DNA from: Novosphingobium endophyticum
GTDB lineage: Bacteria > Pseudomonadota > Alphaproteobacteria > Sphingomonadales > Sphingomonadaceae
Reading direction: 5' to 3'
DNA length: 64,000 nucleotides
Assembly (NCBI RefSeq): GCF_014640675.1
Contig: NZ_BMHK01000002.1
Coordinates: 186,001 to 250,000, forward strand
The notes under the pieces are model-generated. The model ran no database searches. It saw only the letters and a program-made list of their open reading frames with translations, and was not told where the DNA came from. Below are positions 17,703 to 26,169 of the stretch, in pieces. Every line of letters begins with the position of its first letter. The stretch's first letter is position 1. The position numbers and the translations under genes are program-made.

Positions 17703-20306
17703 ATGACGTCCGGCGCGACCCCGATGATGGCCCAGTACCTCGCCTTGCGCGAGGAAGCCGGCGATTGCCTGCTGTTCTACCGCATGGGGGACTTCTTCGA
17801 GCTGTTCTTCGACGATGCGAAGAAGGCCGCCGCGATCCTCGATATCGCGCTCACCACGCGCGGCGAACACAACGGCGCGCCGATCCCGATGTGCGGGGTG
17901 CCCGTCCATTCGGCGGAAAGCTATCTGGCGCGGCTGATCAAGGGCGGATGCCGCGTTGCCATTGCAGAGCAGACCGAAACGCCCGCCGAGGCCAGGAAGC
18001 GCGGCGGCTCCAAGGCGCTCGTCGCGCGCGACATCGTGCGCTTCGTCACGGCCGGAACGCTCACCGAGGAAGCCCTGCTGGAGCCGCGCCGCGCCAATGT
18101 GCTGGCGGCGGCCTGCGAGGTGCGGGGCACGGTCGGCATCGCCGCCTGCGACATCTCCACCGGCCGCATGGAGCTGGAGGAGTGCGCGCCCGACCGCCTC
18201 GGCGCCGCGCTGGCGCGGCTGGGGGCGAGCGAGCTGGTCGTTCCCGATGGCTGGGACGAGGCGCCCGAGGATGCCATCGGCCGTTCCGGACATGAATTCT
18301 CTTCCGAAGGCGGCGAGGAGCGGCTGAAACTGGTCCACGGCGTCGCCACGCTCGACGGCTTCGGCGCGTTCACGCGGGGCATGCTGGCGGCGGCGGGCGG
18401 GCTCATCGCCTATCTCGACCACGTCGGACGCGGCGCGCTGCCGCTGCTGCTGCCGCCCGAGGCGCGCCGGGGTGAGGCGACGCTGGCCATGGACGAGGCG
18501 ACGCGCGCCAGCCTGGAAATCCTCGAATCCTCGTCCGGCGGGCGCCGGGGGAGCCTGATCGATGCCGTCGACCGCTGCGTCACCGGCGCCGGCGCGCGGC
18601 AGTTGGCCGAGGATCTCTCCGCCCCGCTGACCGACCGCGCCGCGATCGCCGAGCGGCTCGAACTGGTCGAATGGCTCCACGACGACGCCCTGCTGCGCGA
18701 GGACCTGCGCGCCGCGCTGCGCGCCCTGCCCGACGTGGGCCGCGCGCTGGGCCGCGTGGTGGCGGGACGGGGCAGCCCGCGCGATCTCGGCCAGTTGCGC
18801 GACGGCCTCTCGGGCGCCCGTGCCATCAGCGAGCGGCTTGCGCGGCGTGACGACCTGCCGGTGCTGATCGAGGCGCTGCTGCCCGATCTCGGTGGTCACG
18901 GCGCGCTGGTCGATCATTTCGAGCGGGCGCTGGTGCCCTCGCCGCCGACCGAACGCGGCCAGGGCGGCTATATCGCCACCGGCTATGACGCCGCGCTCGA
19001 CGTGCTGCGCGAAACCGCCGGCAATGCCCGCCGCGCCATCGCCGCGCTCGAGGCGAAGTATCGCGACCAGACCGCCGTGGCCGCGCTTAAGATCAAGCAC
19101 AACAACGTGCTCGGCTACTTCATCGAAGTGCCCCAGCGCCACGCGGACAAGCTGCTCGAAGCCGACAGCGGCTTTTCGCACCGCCAGACCATGGCCGGCG
19201 CGATGCGCTTCAACGCGCTTGCCCTCCATGAGGAAGCGGGTCGCATCACCGAAGCCGGCGCCCACGCCCTCGCGGCCGAGGAAGCCCATTTCGAGGAGCT
19301 GGTCGCCGAAGCGGTGGCCGCGCGCCGCCAGATCGCGCGCACCGCCGCGGCGCTCGCCCGCATCGACGTCGCCGCCGGGCAGGCCGAGCGCGCGGCCGAA
19401 GGCGGCTGGGCGCGGCCGCAGGTGGTCGAAGGGCTTTCTCTGGAGATCGAGGGCGGACGCCATCCTGTCGTCGAGGCGGCACTGGCGGCGCAGGGCGAGC
19501 GCTTCGTCGCCAACGACTGCCGGCTCGCCAGCCATGACCGGCTCTGGCTGATCGGCGGCCCCAACATGGGCGGCAAGTCCACGTTCCTGCGCCAGAACGC
19601 GCTGATCGTGCTCCTGGCGCAGGCCGGCGGCTTCGTGCCGGCGAAGTCCGCCCGCATCGGCCTTGTCGACCGCCTCTTCAGCCGCGTAGGCGCCTCCGAC
19701 AACCTCGCGCGCGGCCGCTCCACCTTCATGGTCGAGATGGTGGAGACCGCCGCGATCCTCGCCCAGGCGACCGAGCGCAGCTTCGTCATCCTCGACGAGG
19801 TCGGGCGCGGCACCTCGACTTACGACGGCCTGGCGCTGGCCTGGGCGGTGGCGGAGGCGGTGCACGAGACCAACCGCTGCCGCTGCCTCTTCGCCACACA
19901 CTACCACGAGCTGGCGCGGCTGGCGGAGACCTGCGAGGCGTTGTCGCTCCACCACGTCCGCGCGCGGGAGTGGAAGGGCGATCTCGTCCTGCTCCACGAA
20001 CTGGCCGACGGCCCGGCGGACCGCAGCTACGGCCTTGCCGTCGCGCGCCTTGCCGGCGTGCCGCCCAAGGTCATCAGCCGGGCGAAGTCGGTGCTGGAAA
20101 AGCTGGAAAAGGGCCGCGCCGAAACCGGCGGGCTCGCGGCAGGGCTTGGCGAACTTCCGCTCTTCGCCGCCGCGCAGGAGCACCGCGAGGAACAGTGCGA
20201 CACCCTGCGCGACAAGCTGCGCGACATGGATGTGGACGCGCTGAGCCCGCGCGATGCGCTGGAAGTGCTCTACGACCTCAAGCGAGAGGCCGGTGCGGAA
20301 ACGTAA
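17703..20306 (+). CDS. mutS: DNA mismatch repair protein MutS
   Basis: This 867-residue mismatch-recognition ATPase has the N-terminal mismatch-binding motif GDFFELFFDDA (Phe-x-Glu) near residue 32. The core, lever and clamp domains follow. The C-terminal ABC-type ATPase has Walker A GGPNMGGKST at 618-627, Walker B region FVILDEVGRGTSTYDG and the FATHYHEL switch. Length and domain order are those of full MutS, so the gene looks intact. It works with MutL to start strand repair. It is followed by a small DUF202 membrane protein gene 58 bases downstream. Confidence 0.97.
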   Translation: MTSGATPMMAQYLALREEAGDCLLFYRMGDFFELFFDDAKKAAAILDIALTTRGEHNGAPIPMCGVPVHSAESYLARLIKGGCRVAIAEQTETPAEARKRGGSKALVARDIVRFVTAGTLTEEALLEPRRANVLAAACEVRGTVGIAACDISTGRMELEECAPDRLGAALARLGASELVVPDGWDEAPEDAIGRSGHEFSSEGGEERLKLVHGVATLDGFGAFTRGMLAAAGGLIAYLDHVGRGALPLLLPPEARRGEATLAMDEATRASLEILESSSGGRRGSLIDAVDRCVTGAGARQLAEDLSAPLTDRAAIAERLELVEWLHDDALLREDLRAALRALPDVGRALGRVVAGRGSPRDLGQLRDGLSGARAISERLARRDDLPVLIEALLPDLGGHGALVDHFERALVPSPPTERGQGGYIATGYDAALDVLRETAGNARRAIAALEAKYRDQTAVAALKIKHNNVLGYFIEVPQRHADKLLEADSGFSHRQTMAGAMRFNALALHEEAGRITEAGAHALAAEEAHFEELVAEAVAARRQIARTAAALARIDVAAGQAERAAEGGWARPQVVEGLSLEIEGGRHPVVEAALAAQGERFVANDCRLASHDRLWLIGGPNMGGKSTFLRQNALIVLLAQAGGFVPAKSARIGLVDRLFSRVGASDNLARGRSTFMVEMVETAAILAQATERSFVILDEVGRGTSTYDGLALAWAVAEAVHETNRCRCLFATHYHELARLAETCEALSLHHVRAREWKGDLVLLHELADGPADRSYGLAVARLAGVPPKVISRAKSVLEKLEKGRAETGGLAAGLGELPLFAAAQEHREEQCDTLRDKLRDMDVDALSPRDALEVLYDLKREAGAET

Positions 20307-20364
20307 GCGCTGGCCCGCTCCATGAGCTTGTGCCGCCGGGACGCCGCATGGTAGCCGTCAAGAC

Positions 20365-20742
20365 ATGAGCGAAGGCGAAGCACAGACCGAAGAGCTCGCG
20401 GAGGACCGGACCGATCTTGCCGAAGACCGCACGGTCCTTGCCATCGAGCGGACTTTTGGCGGCTGGATGCGGACAGCCTTCGGCGCAATCGGCATCGGGC
20501 TGGCGTTTCAGGGATTGTTCGGGAAGCTCGATCCCCCTTGGCTGGCACGCATTATCGCGACCGTCTTCATCCTGCTCGGCGCCATGATCGCCATCACCGC
20601 CGAACGCCGGGCCTCCATTGGCCTGAAGCGAATGACGTCTCACAAGGTTGACGGCTCCCAGCCCCCGAAACTGAGATGGATTGCCTATAGCGTCGCGCTC
20701 GGCGGACTGGCGCTCATCGCCGCCTTCTGGTTTCAGGGCTGA
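20365..20742 (+). CDS. DUF202 (YidH-like) inner-membrane protein
   Basis: This 125-residue protein carries the DUF202 hallmark LAEDRTVLAIERTFGGWMRT, followed by transmembrane segments at about residues 37-57, 66-84 and 103-123. The function of DUF202 proteins is not established. The charged N-terminal 25 residues are probably cytoplasmic. It lies just after mutS on the same strand and is convergent with the acidic protein gene at 20751. Confidence 0.8.
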   Translation: MSEGEAQTEELAEDRTDLAEDRTVLAIERTFGGWMRTAFGAIGIGLAFQGLFGKLDPPWLARIIATVFILLGAMIAITAERRASIGLKRMTSHKVDGSQPPKLRWIAYSVALGGLALIAAFWFQG

Positions 20743-20750
20743 GCCGGCAA

Positions 20751-21068
20751 TCAGCTGTCGTCATCCCCGAGGTCGGGATCGGCGGCGGCGGCCCGGCCGT
20801 ACCTCCCTTCCAGATCGTCGTGCGTTTCCTCGCCGGCATAGGCCGACATGTCGATGGTACCGCTGGTGTCCATCTGTCGCATGTGTTCGACCAGATCCTG
20901 CTCCTGCGCGGGGTTGAGGCTGTTGCTCAGCTTCTCGCTCTGTTCGAGGCTCAGCACGGAGACAGAGTGGACGCGCGCCTCATCCGTTACCGACTGGGCC
21001 TGCGTTTCGTCCTCCTGCTGCTCGTTGTTGACCGTCTCGGGAGCGAGATCGTCGGGGCGTGCGGTCAT
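20751..21068 (-). CDS. Small acidic conserved hypothetical protein
   Basis: This is a 105-residue, Asp/Glu-rich protein without signal peptide or membrane segment. A low-complexity acidic N-terminus leads into DLVEHMRQMDTSGTIDMSAY, then AGEETHDDLEGRYG. The ATG at 21068 is supported by AAGGAG eight bases upstream, a strong sign that it is translated. I associate similar proteins with sphingomonad genomes but know no function. It is convergent with the DUF202 gene and separated from hbd by about 155 bases. Confidence 0.7.
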   Translation of the reverse strand: MTARPDDLAPETVNNEQQEDETQAQSVTDEARVHSVSVLSLEQSEKLSNSLNPAQEQDLVEHMRQMDTSGTIDMSAYAGEETHDDLEGRYGRAAAADPDLGDDDS

Positions 21069-21224
21069 CGGAGTATCTCCTTCGACCGGATAACGAGCGG
21101 GCTACTCCCGCGTTCCCGAGGAAAGTTCGGCCTCGGCATGATGCGTCGACAGGCTCAGCATGAGCGCGGCGGGGCGAGCGGGTCTGGTTTCAGCACCAAC
21201 TCCGCTCACCCTGAGCGCTGAGCC

Positions 21225-22094
21225 CTACCGTGTCGGAACCGGCTTCTCGCCCGAATAGTCGTAGAAGCCCTTGCCGGTCTTGCGGCCGTACCAGCCCGCC
21301 TCGACGTACTTCTGCAGCAGCGGCGCCGGGCGGTACTTGGGATCGCCGGTGGTCGCCTGAAACACCTTCATGATCTCGTAGAGCGTGTCGAGCCCCACGA
21401 AATCGGCCAGCGTCAGCGGCCCCATCGGGTGATTGGCGCCCAGCCGCATGCCGGCGTCGATGTCCTCGACCGAGGCCAGCCCCTCGCCCAGCACGAAGAT
21501 CGCCTCGTTCAGCAGCGGGCACAGGATGCGGTTGACCACGAAGCCCGGCGCGTCGCCCGCCAGCACCACGGTCTTGCCCAGCTTTTCGCCGAAGGCCTTC
21601 ATGCGCTCGATGGTGTCCTGCGAGGTGGCCAGGCCAGGGATGACCTCGACCAGACCCATGACCGGCACCGGGTTGAAGAAGTGAAGCCCGCAGAACCGCG
21701 CCGGATCGGGCGAGCCGGCGGCCATGCGGGTGATCGGGATCGAGCTGGTGTTCGAGGCCAGAATCGCATTCGCGCCCAGCACCTTGCCGGCGGCCTCGAA
21801 GATCCTGGCCTTGATGTCCTCGCGCTCGGTCGCGGCCTCGATGATGAGGTCGCAGCCGGCCATCGCGGCATAGTCGGCCACCGGGGTAATGCGCGCAAGC
21901 AGCGCGTCGGCGTCGGCCTGGCTCATCTTCTCCTTGGCGACGAGCTTCGACAGGCCCTTTGCGATGCCCGCCTTGCCCTTCTCGGCGATCTCTAGCGAAA
22001 CGTCGGTCAGGACCACGTCCATGCCCTTGCCCGCGACGGTCTGGGCAATGCCCGAACCCATGATGCCCGCACCGATGATACCGACTGACTGCAC
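21225..22094 (-). CDS. 3-hydroxybutyryl-CoA dehydrogenase
   Basis: This 289-residue enzyme oxidises 3-hydroxyacyl-CoA with NAD in short-chain fatty acid or PHB-related metabolism. The N-terminal Rossmann fold has [14 protein letters not shown]. The catalytic HFFNPVPVM (His-Glu dyad with the E of LVEVIPG) is near residue 140, and [18 protein letters not shown] and [19 protein letters not shown] mark the C-terminal dimer domain. The start is GTG at 22094 with GGGAG seven bases upstream. It is intact and of standard length. It stands upstream of no obvious thiolase here; the next gene on this strand upstream is the cobalamin adenosyltransferase. Confidence 0.94.
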   Translation of the reverse strand: MQSVGIIGAGIMGSGIAQTVAGKGMDVVLTDVSLEIAEKGKAGIAKGLSKLVAKEKMSQADADALLARITPVADYAAMAGCDLIIEAATEREDIKARIFEAAGKVLGANAILASNTSSIPITRMAAGSPDPARFCGLHFFNPVPVMGLVEVIPGLATSQDTIERMKAFGEKLGKTVVLAGDAPGFVVNRILCPLLNEAIFVLGEGLASVEDIDAGMRLGANHPMGPLTLADFVGLDTLYEIMKVFQATTGDPKYRPAPLLQKYVEAGWYGRKTGKGFYDYSGEKPVPTR

Positions 22095-22159
22095 GCCTAT
22101 GCTCCCTCACATGAACCGGATTCGCGCGTTGCCTAGCGGCTTGCGCTTCGTGAGGGAAC

Positions 22160-22729
22160 CTAGCGATTCTGCCCCGGCACCCAAAGCACGTCATCGGCGC
22201 CGTTCGCATTCACCGCCCGGGCGAGGACGAAGAGGTAGTCGCTGAGGCGGTTGATGTAGGCGAGCGCGGCGGGGTTGGCCGGCTCGGCGGCTGCAAGCGC
22301 CACGGCGCGGCGCTCGGCGCTGCGGGCGGAGGCGCGGGCGATGTGGACGCGGGCCGCCGCTTCGCTGCCGCCGGGCAGGATGAAGCTTCTGAGCGGCTGG
22401 AGGTGTTCGTTGATCGCGTCGATCGCCGTCTCGAGCCATTTGACCTGGGCGTCGACGATGCGCAGCGTCATCTCTCCGGGGGTGAAATCCTCGCCCGGCG
22501 TCGCAAGGTCCGCGCCGAGATCGAACAGGTCGTTCTGGATGCGCGTCAGCGTCGCGGCGTGCGGCGAACCGCCCAGCGCGCAGACGGCCAGCCCAATCGC
22601 GCTGTTCGCCTCGTCCACCGCGCCGATCGCTTCCATACGCGCCGCATGCTTGGGCAGGCGCGATCCGTCGACAAGGCCGGTGGTGCCGTCATCGCCGGTG
22701 CGGGTATAGATCTTGTTGAGGCGTACCAA
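22160..22729 (-). CDS. Cob(I)alamin adenosyltransferase, PduO type
   Basis: This 189-residue protein adenosylates cob(I)alamin from ATP to make coenzyme B12. The N-terminal ATP-binding motif KIYTRTGDDGTTGLVDGSR is diagnostic for the PduO family. Later family blocks are EAIGAVDEANSAIG, FILPGGSEAAARVHIARA and NRLSDYLFVLAR. The start appears to be TTG at 22729, since the family N-terminus begins right there and no ATG is near. The small twin-transmembrane gene lies 15 bases upstream, so the two are probably co-transcribed together with gluQ. Confidence 0.94.
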   Translation of the reverse strand: MVRLNKIYTRTGDDGTTGLVDGSRLPKHAARMEAIGAVDEANSAIGLAVCALGGSPHAATLTRIQNDLFDLGADLATPGEDFTPGEMTLRIVDAQVKWLETAIDAINEHLQPLRSFILPGGSEAAARVHIARASARSAERRAVALAAAEPANPAALAYINRLSDYLFVLARAVNANGADDVLWVPGQNR

Positions 22730-22744
22730 GGGGTAGCGCCGCTT

Positions 22745-22978
22745 TCAGCGCGCCATGGCCAGCAGCAGACCGCAGACGAGCACGGCGGCGGCCTGGTACT
22801 TGATGCGATTGAACATCATCTTGTTCTGCAGGAGCTGGTTCGGCGTCGCCCCGACCGCGTCGGGATTGCGGTTGAGGTCTTCCTTCGTGTTGTTGATGAA
22901 GGCGATGATCCCGCGCACGAGGCTGACGACGACCATGACCATCAGCACGATGATGATGGGGACAAGAATGTAGTTCAT
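22745..22978 (-). CDS. Small twin-transmembrane protein
   Basis: This 77-residue protein has a hydrophobic helix at about 3-25 (MNYILVPIIIVLMVMVVVSL), a polar loop (NNTKEDLNRNPDAVGATPNQ) and a second helix at about 58-75. It matches the arrangement of HIG1-like or twin-transmembrane small proteins seen next to PduO genes in alphaproteobacteria. ATG 22978 overlaps the gluQ stop (ATGA), so translation is coupled to gluQ. The function is not known. Confidence 0.78.
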   Translation of the reverse strand: MNYILVPIIIVLMVMVVVSLVRGIIAFINNTKEDLNRNPDAVGATPNQLLQNKMMFNRIKYQAAAVLVCGLLLAMAR

Positions 22979-23835
22979 GTCTCTCCATGTAGGCCCATTG
23001 CCGTCCAATTGCCAGACAGCGAAATGCCAGCGGGGAAGCGGTGGGCGCGCAGGGCATCGGCCAGCGCCCGGCCGTCCTCGCCCGCGCGCCGGCGATCCGC
23101 GATGGAGGGTGAGCCGCGCCGCTTGGCGAGCTTCGTTCCGTCCGCTTCGACCAGCAGCGCGTGATGGTGCCAGACCGGCACTGGCAGGCCGAGCAGCGCC
23201 TGGAGCAGACGGTGGACGTGGCTCACGGCGAAAAGGTCGGCGCCGCGCGTGACGAGGGTGATCCCGTCCGCCGCGTCGTCGAGCGTGGCGGCGAGGTGAT
23301 AGCTGGCCGGCAGATCCTTGCGCAGCAGCACGACATCGCCGAAGCGCGCCGGGTCGGCCGCTTGCGGCCCGGCCAGTTCGTCGGTCCATTCGAGCGGGCC
23401 GGCAGCCACGATCGCGCGCGCCATGTCGAGCCGCCAGGCCGCGCCTTCGGGATCGACATTCCGCCCTCGGCAGGTGCCCGGATAGACGGGGCCGTCGGGG
23501 CCGGAGTCGGCGGCGGCGACAGCGATTTCCGCGCGGGTGCAGCGGCAGGGATAGAGTAGGCCCATCGCCTTCAGGCGCTCACCCCCCTCGGCGTAGGCGG
23601 CCAGCCGGCGCGACTGGAACACCGGCTCCCCGCCCCAAGCGAGGCCCAGCCATTCCAGGTCGCGGAAGAATTCCTCGACGAATTCCGGCCGGCTGCGCGC
23701 GCCGTCAATGTCCTCGATCCGCAGCAGGAATTGGCCGCCGCGCGCGCGGGCGAGGTCATGCGCCACTACTGCCGCATAGGCATGGCCCAGGTGCAGCGAG
23801 CCGTTGGGACTGGGGGCGAAACGGGTGCGGATCAT
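22975..23835 (-). CDS. gluQ: Glutamyl-Q tRNA(Asp) synthetase
   Basis: This 286-residue paralogue of the GluRS catalytic core lacks the anticodon-binding domain. It charges glutamate onto the queuosine base of tRNA-Asp. Class I signatures are FAPSPNGSLHLGHAYAA (HIGH equivalent HLGH) and the KLAKRR (KMSKS equivalent) near residue 235. It retains the CRCTR zinc-type cysteines near 98 and PGTCRG. Length is normal. It begins the run gluQ, twin-transmembrane, pduO with overlapping or close junctions. Upstream lies the 27-bp inverted-repeat element. Confidence 0.93.
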   Translation of the reverse strand: MIRTRFAPSPNGSLHLGHAYAAVVAHDLARARGGQFLLRIEDIDGARSRPEFVEEFFRDLEWLGLAWGGEPVFQSRRLAAYAEGGERLKAMGLLYPCRCTRAEIAVAAADSGPDGPVYPGTCRGRNVDPEGAAWRLDMARAIVAAGPLEWTDELAGPQAADPARFGDVVLLRKDLPASYHLAATLDDAADGITLVTRGADLFAVSHVHRLLQALLGLPVPVWHHHALLVEADGTKLAKRRGSPSIADRRRAGEDGRALADALRAHRFPAGISLSGNWTAMGLHGET

Positions 23836-23876
23836 GCGGCCCTCTTAAAACGATTGGCACGAGATGAGAATCCTCT

Positions 23877-23983
23877 CGTCATCCCGGACGTGATCCGGGA
23901 CCGGTAGCGATGTGTACGCGCGGCCTTGCCGAGAGGCCCCGCCGAACGACCGCCAGCGGTCCCGGATCACGTCCGGGATGACG
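23877..23983. repeat. REP-like element with perfect 27-bp inverted arms
   Basis: Arms at 23877-23903 and 23957-23983 are exact reverse complements and enclose 53 bases. Each arm is itself a small hairpin: TCCCGGA, a CGTGA spacer, then TCCGGGA. This layout is that of extragenic palindromic (REP/BIME-like) elements; similar 'cgtcatcccgga' repeats are, as I recall, frequent in alphaproteobacterial intergenic DNA. It lies between gluQ and the HNH gene and encodes nothing visible. Confidence 0.85.
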
Positions 23984-24107
23984 GTACGCGCAGGCTGTGG
24001 ATTGTCGATGGGCCTCGCCACTGCCGGCTTGACGCGGACTCGCACTCATGCTGCACTGCGTCCATGCGCTGCCATCAAACCGCAATGACGGCCTGCGACA
24101 GAGGGCC

Positions 24108-24716
24108 ATGCTCAAGTCGGAGCTGATTGAGCGCGCGGCCCGGTTCCGCAGCGCGGAGGACGACCCCTCCCGAAGTCTCTCGGACTGCCCTGCCCTGGTT
24201 CTCAATGCGGATTACACACCGCTTTCCTATTACCCGCTGAGCCTCTGGCCCTGGCAGACCGCGATCAAGGCGATCGTGCTGGAACGGGTCGACGTCGTCA
24301 GCAGCTATGACCGCGCCGTCCACAGCCCGAGCTGGACGATGCAGGTCCCCTCGGTGATCGCGCTCAGGCAATATGTGAAGCCGAACGAGTTTCCGGCCTT
24401 CACCCGGTTCAACCTGTTCCTGCGCGACCGTTTCAGCTGCCAGTATTGCGGCAGCCCGCACAACCTGACGTTCGACCACGTCATTCCCCGCCGGCTGGGC
24501 GGCCGGACCAGCTGGGAAAACATCCTCACCGCCTGCGCCCCGTGCAACCTCAAGAAAGGCGGGCGCACCCCCAAGCAGGCGAAGATGCCGCCGCTCGTCC
24601 CGCCGATCCGCCCGACGAGCTGGCAACTCCAGGAACGCGGCAAGGCCTTCCCGCCCAACTACCTCCACGAAACCTGGCGCGACTGGCTCTACTGGGACAT
24701 CGAGCTGGAGGAGTAG
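24108..24716 (+). CDS. HNH endonuclease family protein
   Basis: From ATG 24108 this is a 202-residue protein with a conserved N-terminal region (CPALVLNADYTPLSYYPLSL) and an HNH domain at about 120-170. Visible metal and catalytic residues are CQYCG, then LTFDHVIPRRLGG and the Asn-containing SWENILTACAPCNLKKG. The two CxxC pairs form the zinc knuckle. An upstream ATG at 24048 adds 20 residues without conservation. This type is present in many sphingomonad chromosomes as a core gene rather than as a mobile-element nuclease. Its substrate is unknown. Confidence 0.86.
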   Translation: MLKSELIERAARFRSAEDDPSRSLSDCPALVLNADYTPLSYYPLSLWPWQTAIKAIVLERVDVVSSYDRAVHSPSWTMQVPSVIALRQYVKPNEFPAFTRFNLFLRDRFSCQYCGSPHNLTFDHVIPRRLGGRTSWENILTACAPCNLKKGGRTPKQAKMPPLVPPIRPTSWQLQERGKAFPPNYLHETWRDWLYWDIELEE

Positions 24717-24962
24717 CGGAAGCGCGCGCAACTTGGCGCCACTTTCCGGTCGTTCGGGCATGGCTCCGACGAACCCAGAATAGGCCGACGGTTTCCTCGG
24801 ATCTCCAGCGTCGACTGACTGATTCCCGCCGCGAGGTTCCCGTTCGGATAAATGCAAGTGCACCTCGGAGACGTGAGATCTCGCAGCAACTAGGGCACAT
24901 ACGCGGTTGCGTCCGGCGGGCATCGAAGACTGGCATGCCTTGGCAACTGGGAAGGAATAAGC

Positions 24963-26147
24963 ATGAGCACCACCACCGATGTTGTCCCGGTACTCGATAC
25001 CAGCGACGTGGACAATTGGATCGGCAAACCGATCGTGTTCGCGGAGTTCTGGGATCCCTGCAACGCGACCGACATTCGCCGCTGGGTTCAGGCCATGGAC
25101 TATGCCAACCCGCTACATTGGGACCAGGAGTTCGCCGCGCGGTCCAAATTTGGCGGCATCGTTGCGCCGCAAAGCTTCACCGTCGCGATGGACTACGGCC
25201 ATGGTTGTCACCCCTCCTGCGTCGGCAAGATCCCGGGTTCGCATCTGATTTTCGCAGGCGAGGAGTGGTGGTTTTACGGGACACCCATCCGCCCTGGCGA
25301 CAAACTCGTGCAGGAACGCACCTTGGCTGGCTACAAGGTGACCGATACTGCCTTCGCCGGCCCGACGATGTTCGCCGATGGTGATACCGTTCACCGCAAT
25401 CAACACGGCGCGCTGGTCGCCAAAGAGCGCGCGACCTCGATCCGCTACCTTGTCGAGGAGGCGGCCAAGCGCAAGGTTTACGACAAGGGCAATGTGCCCC
25501 CCAAGCTCTGGACGCGCAGCGAACTGGAGGAAGTCGAGCGGATCCGCCTTGCCTGGATCAAGTCGAACCGTGACGGGATCTCCCCCAGATTCGTCGAGGT
25601 GAAAGTGGGCGACAAACTTCCGCGCAGGGTAATCGGCCCGCATTCCCGCGTGACTTTCGCGCTCGAATGCCGCGCGCATCGTCAGAACATCTGGGGCACC
25701 TGGCGCTGGAACGTGCCCGACGGCGTCTACGATCCGGCGAAGGACGACGCTGGCTTCGGCTCCGACATGACGTACGACCACGAGGCCCGCAAGATCGATC
25801 CCCGCGAAGGCGACGGGCTTCACGCCGGCCCGTCCTCGGGTCACATCAATCCCGAAAAGGGCGAAAAAGTCGGCATGGGCGGCGTCTACGGCTACGGCTC
25901 GTCGATGAACGCATGGCACCTCGACACCATCGCCTACTGGGCGGGTCACGATGGCTACATCTGGCATTCGAAGACGCAGTTCCGCAGCCCTGCCTTCGAA
26001 GGGGACGTGACCTACGTCGATGGCGAGGTCGTGGCCAAGCATGAACAATCCGCGTTCGGCGTGCCGACGGTCGAGGTGAAGACCACGATGACCACGCAGG
26101 AAGGTGCCGTGATCCTGAAGGGGACTGCACAAGTCCAGCTTCCCTGA
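24963..26147 (+). CDS. MaoC-like / FAS1-type hotdog-fold dehydratase
   Basis: This 394-residue protein looks like a double-hotdog enoyl-CoA hydratase relative. The N-terminal MaoC-N (FAS1-like dehydratase) region spans about 20-175, with DYANPLHWDQEFAARSKFGG, the usual Asp/His active-site area, and GIVAPQSF. A second hotdog half spans about 225-390, with WHLDTIAYWAGHDGYIWHSK in place of the common D-x-x-H pair. ATG 24963 has AAGGA eight bases upstream. The acyl-CoA synthetase gene follows 22 bases later, so the pair probably activates and hydrates one carboxylic acid substrate; identity unknown. Confidence 0.75.
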   Translation: MSTTTDVVPVLDTSDVDNWIGKPIVFAEFWDPCNATDIRRWVQAMDYANPLHWDQEFAARSKFGGIVAPQSFTVAMDYGHGCHPSCVGKIPGSHLIFAGEEWWFYGTPIRPGDKLVQERTLAGYKVTDTAFAGPTMFADGDTVHRNQHGALVAKERATSIRYLVEEAAKRKVYDKGNVPPKLWTRSELEEVERIRLAWIKSNRDGISPRFVEVKVGDKLPRRVIGPHSRVTFALECRAHRQNIWGTWRWNVPDGVYDPAKDDAGFGSDMTYDHEARKIDPREGDGLHAGPSSGHINPEKGEKVGMGGVYGYGSSMNAWHLDTIAYWAGHDGYIWHSKTQFRSPAFEGDVTYVDGEVVAKHEQSAFGVPTVEVKTTMTTQEGAVILKGTAQVQLP

Positions 26148-26169
26148 CCGCGACGACAGGAAAAACGGC

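Noticed and set aside
17688..20183. An 831-codon frame on the minus strand
   Set aside because: Antisense to mutS; a GC-bias shadow.
24108..24716. HNH gene as part of a phage or restriction system
   Set aside because: No methyltransferase, phage or toxin gene nearby; it matches the stand-alone HNH type common in sphingomonads.
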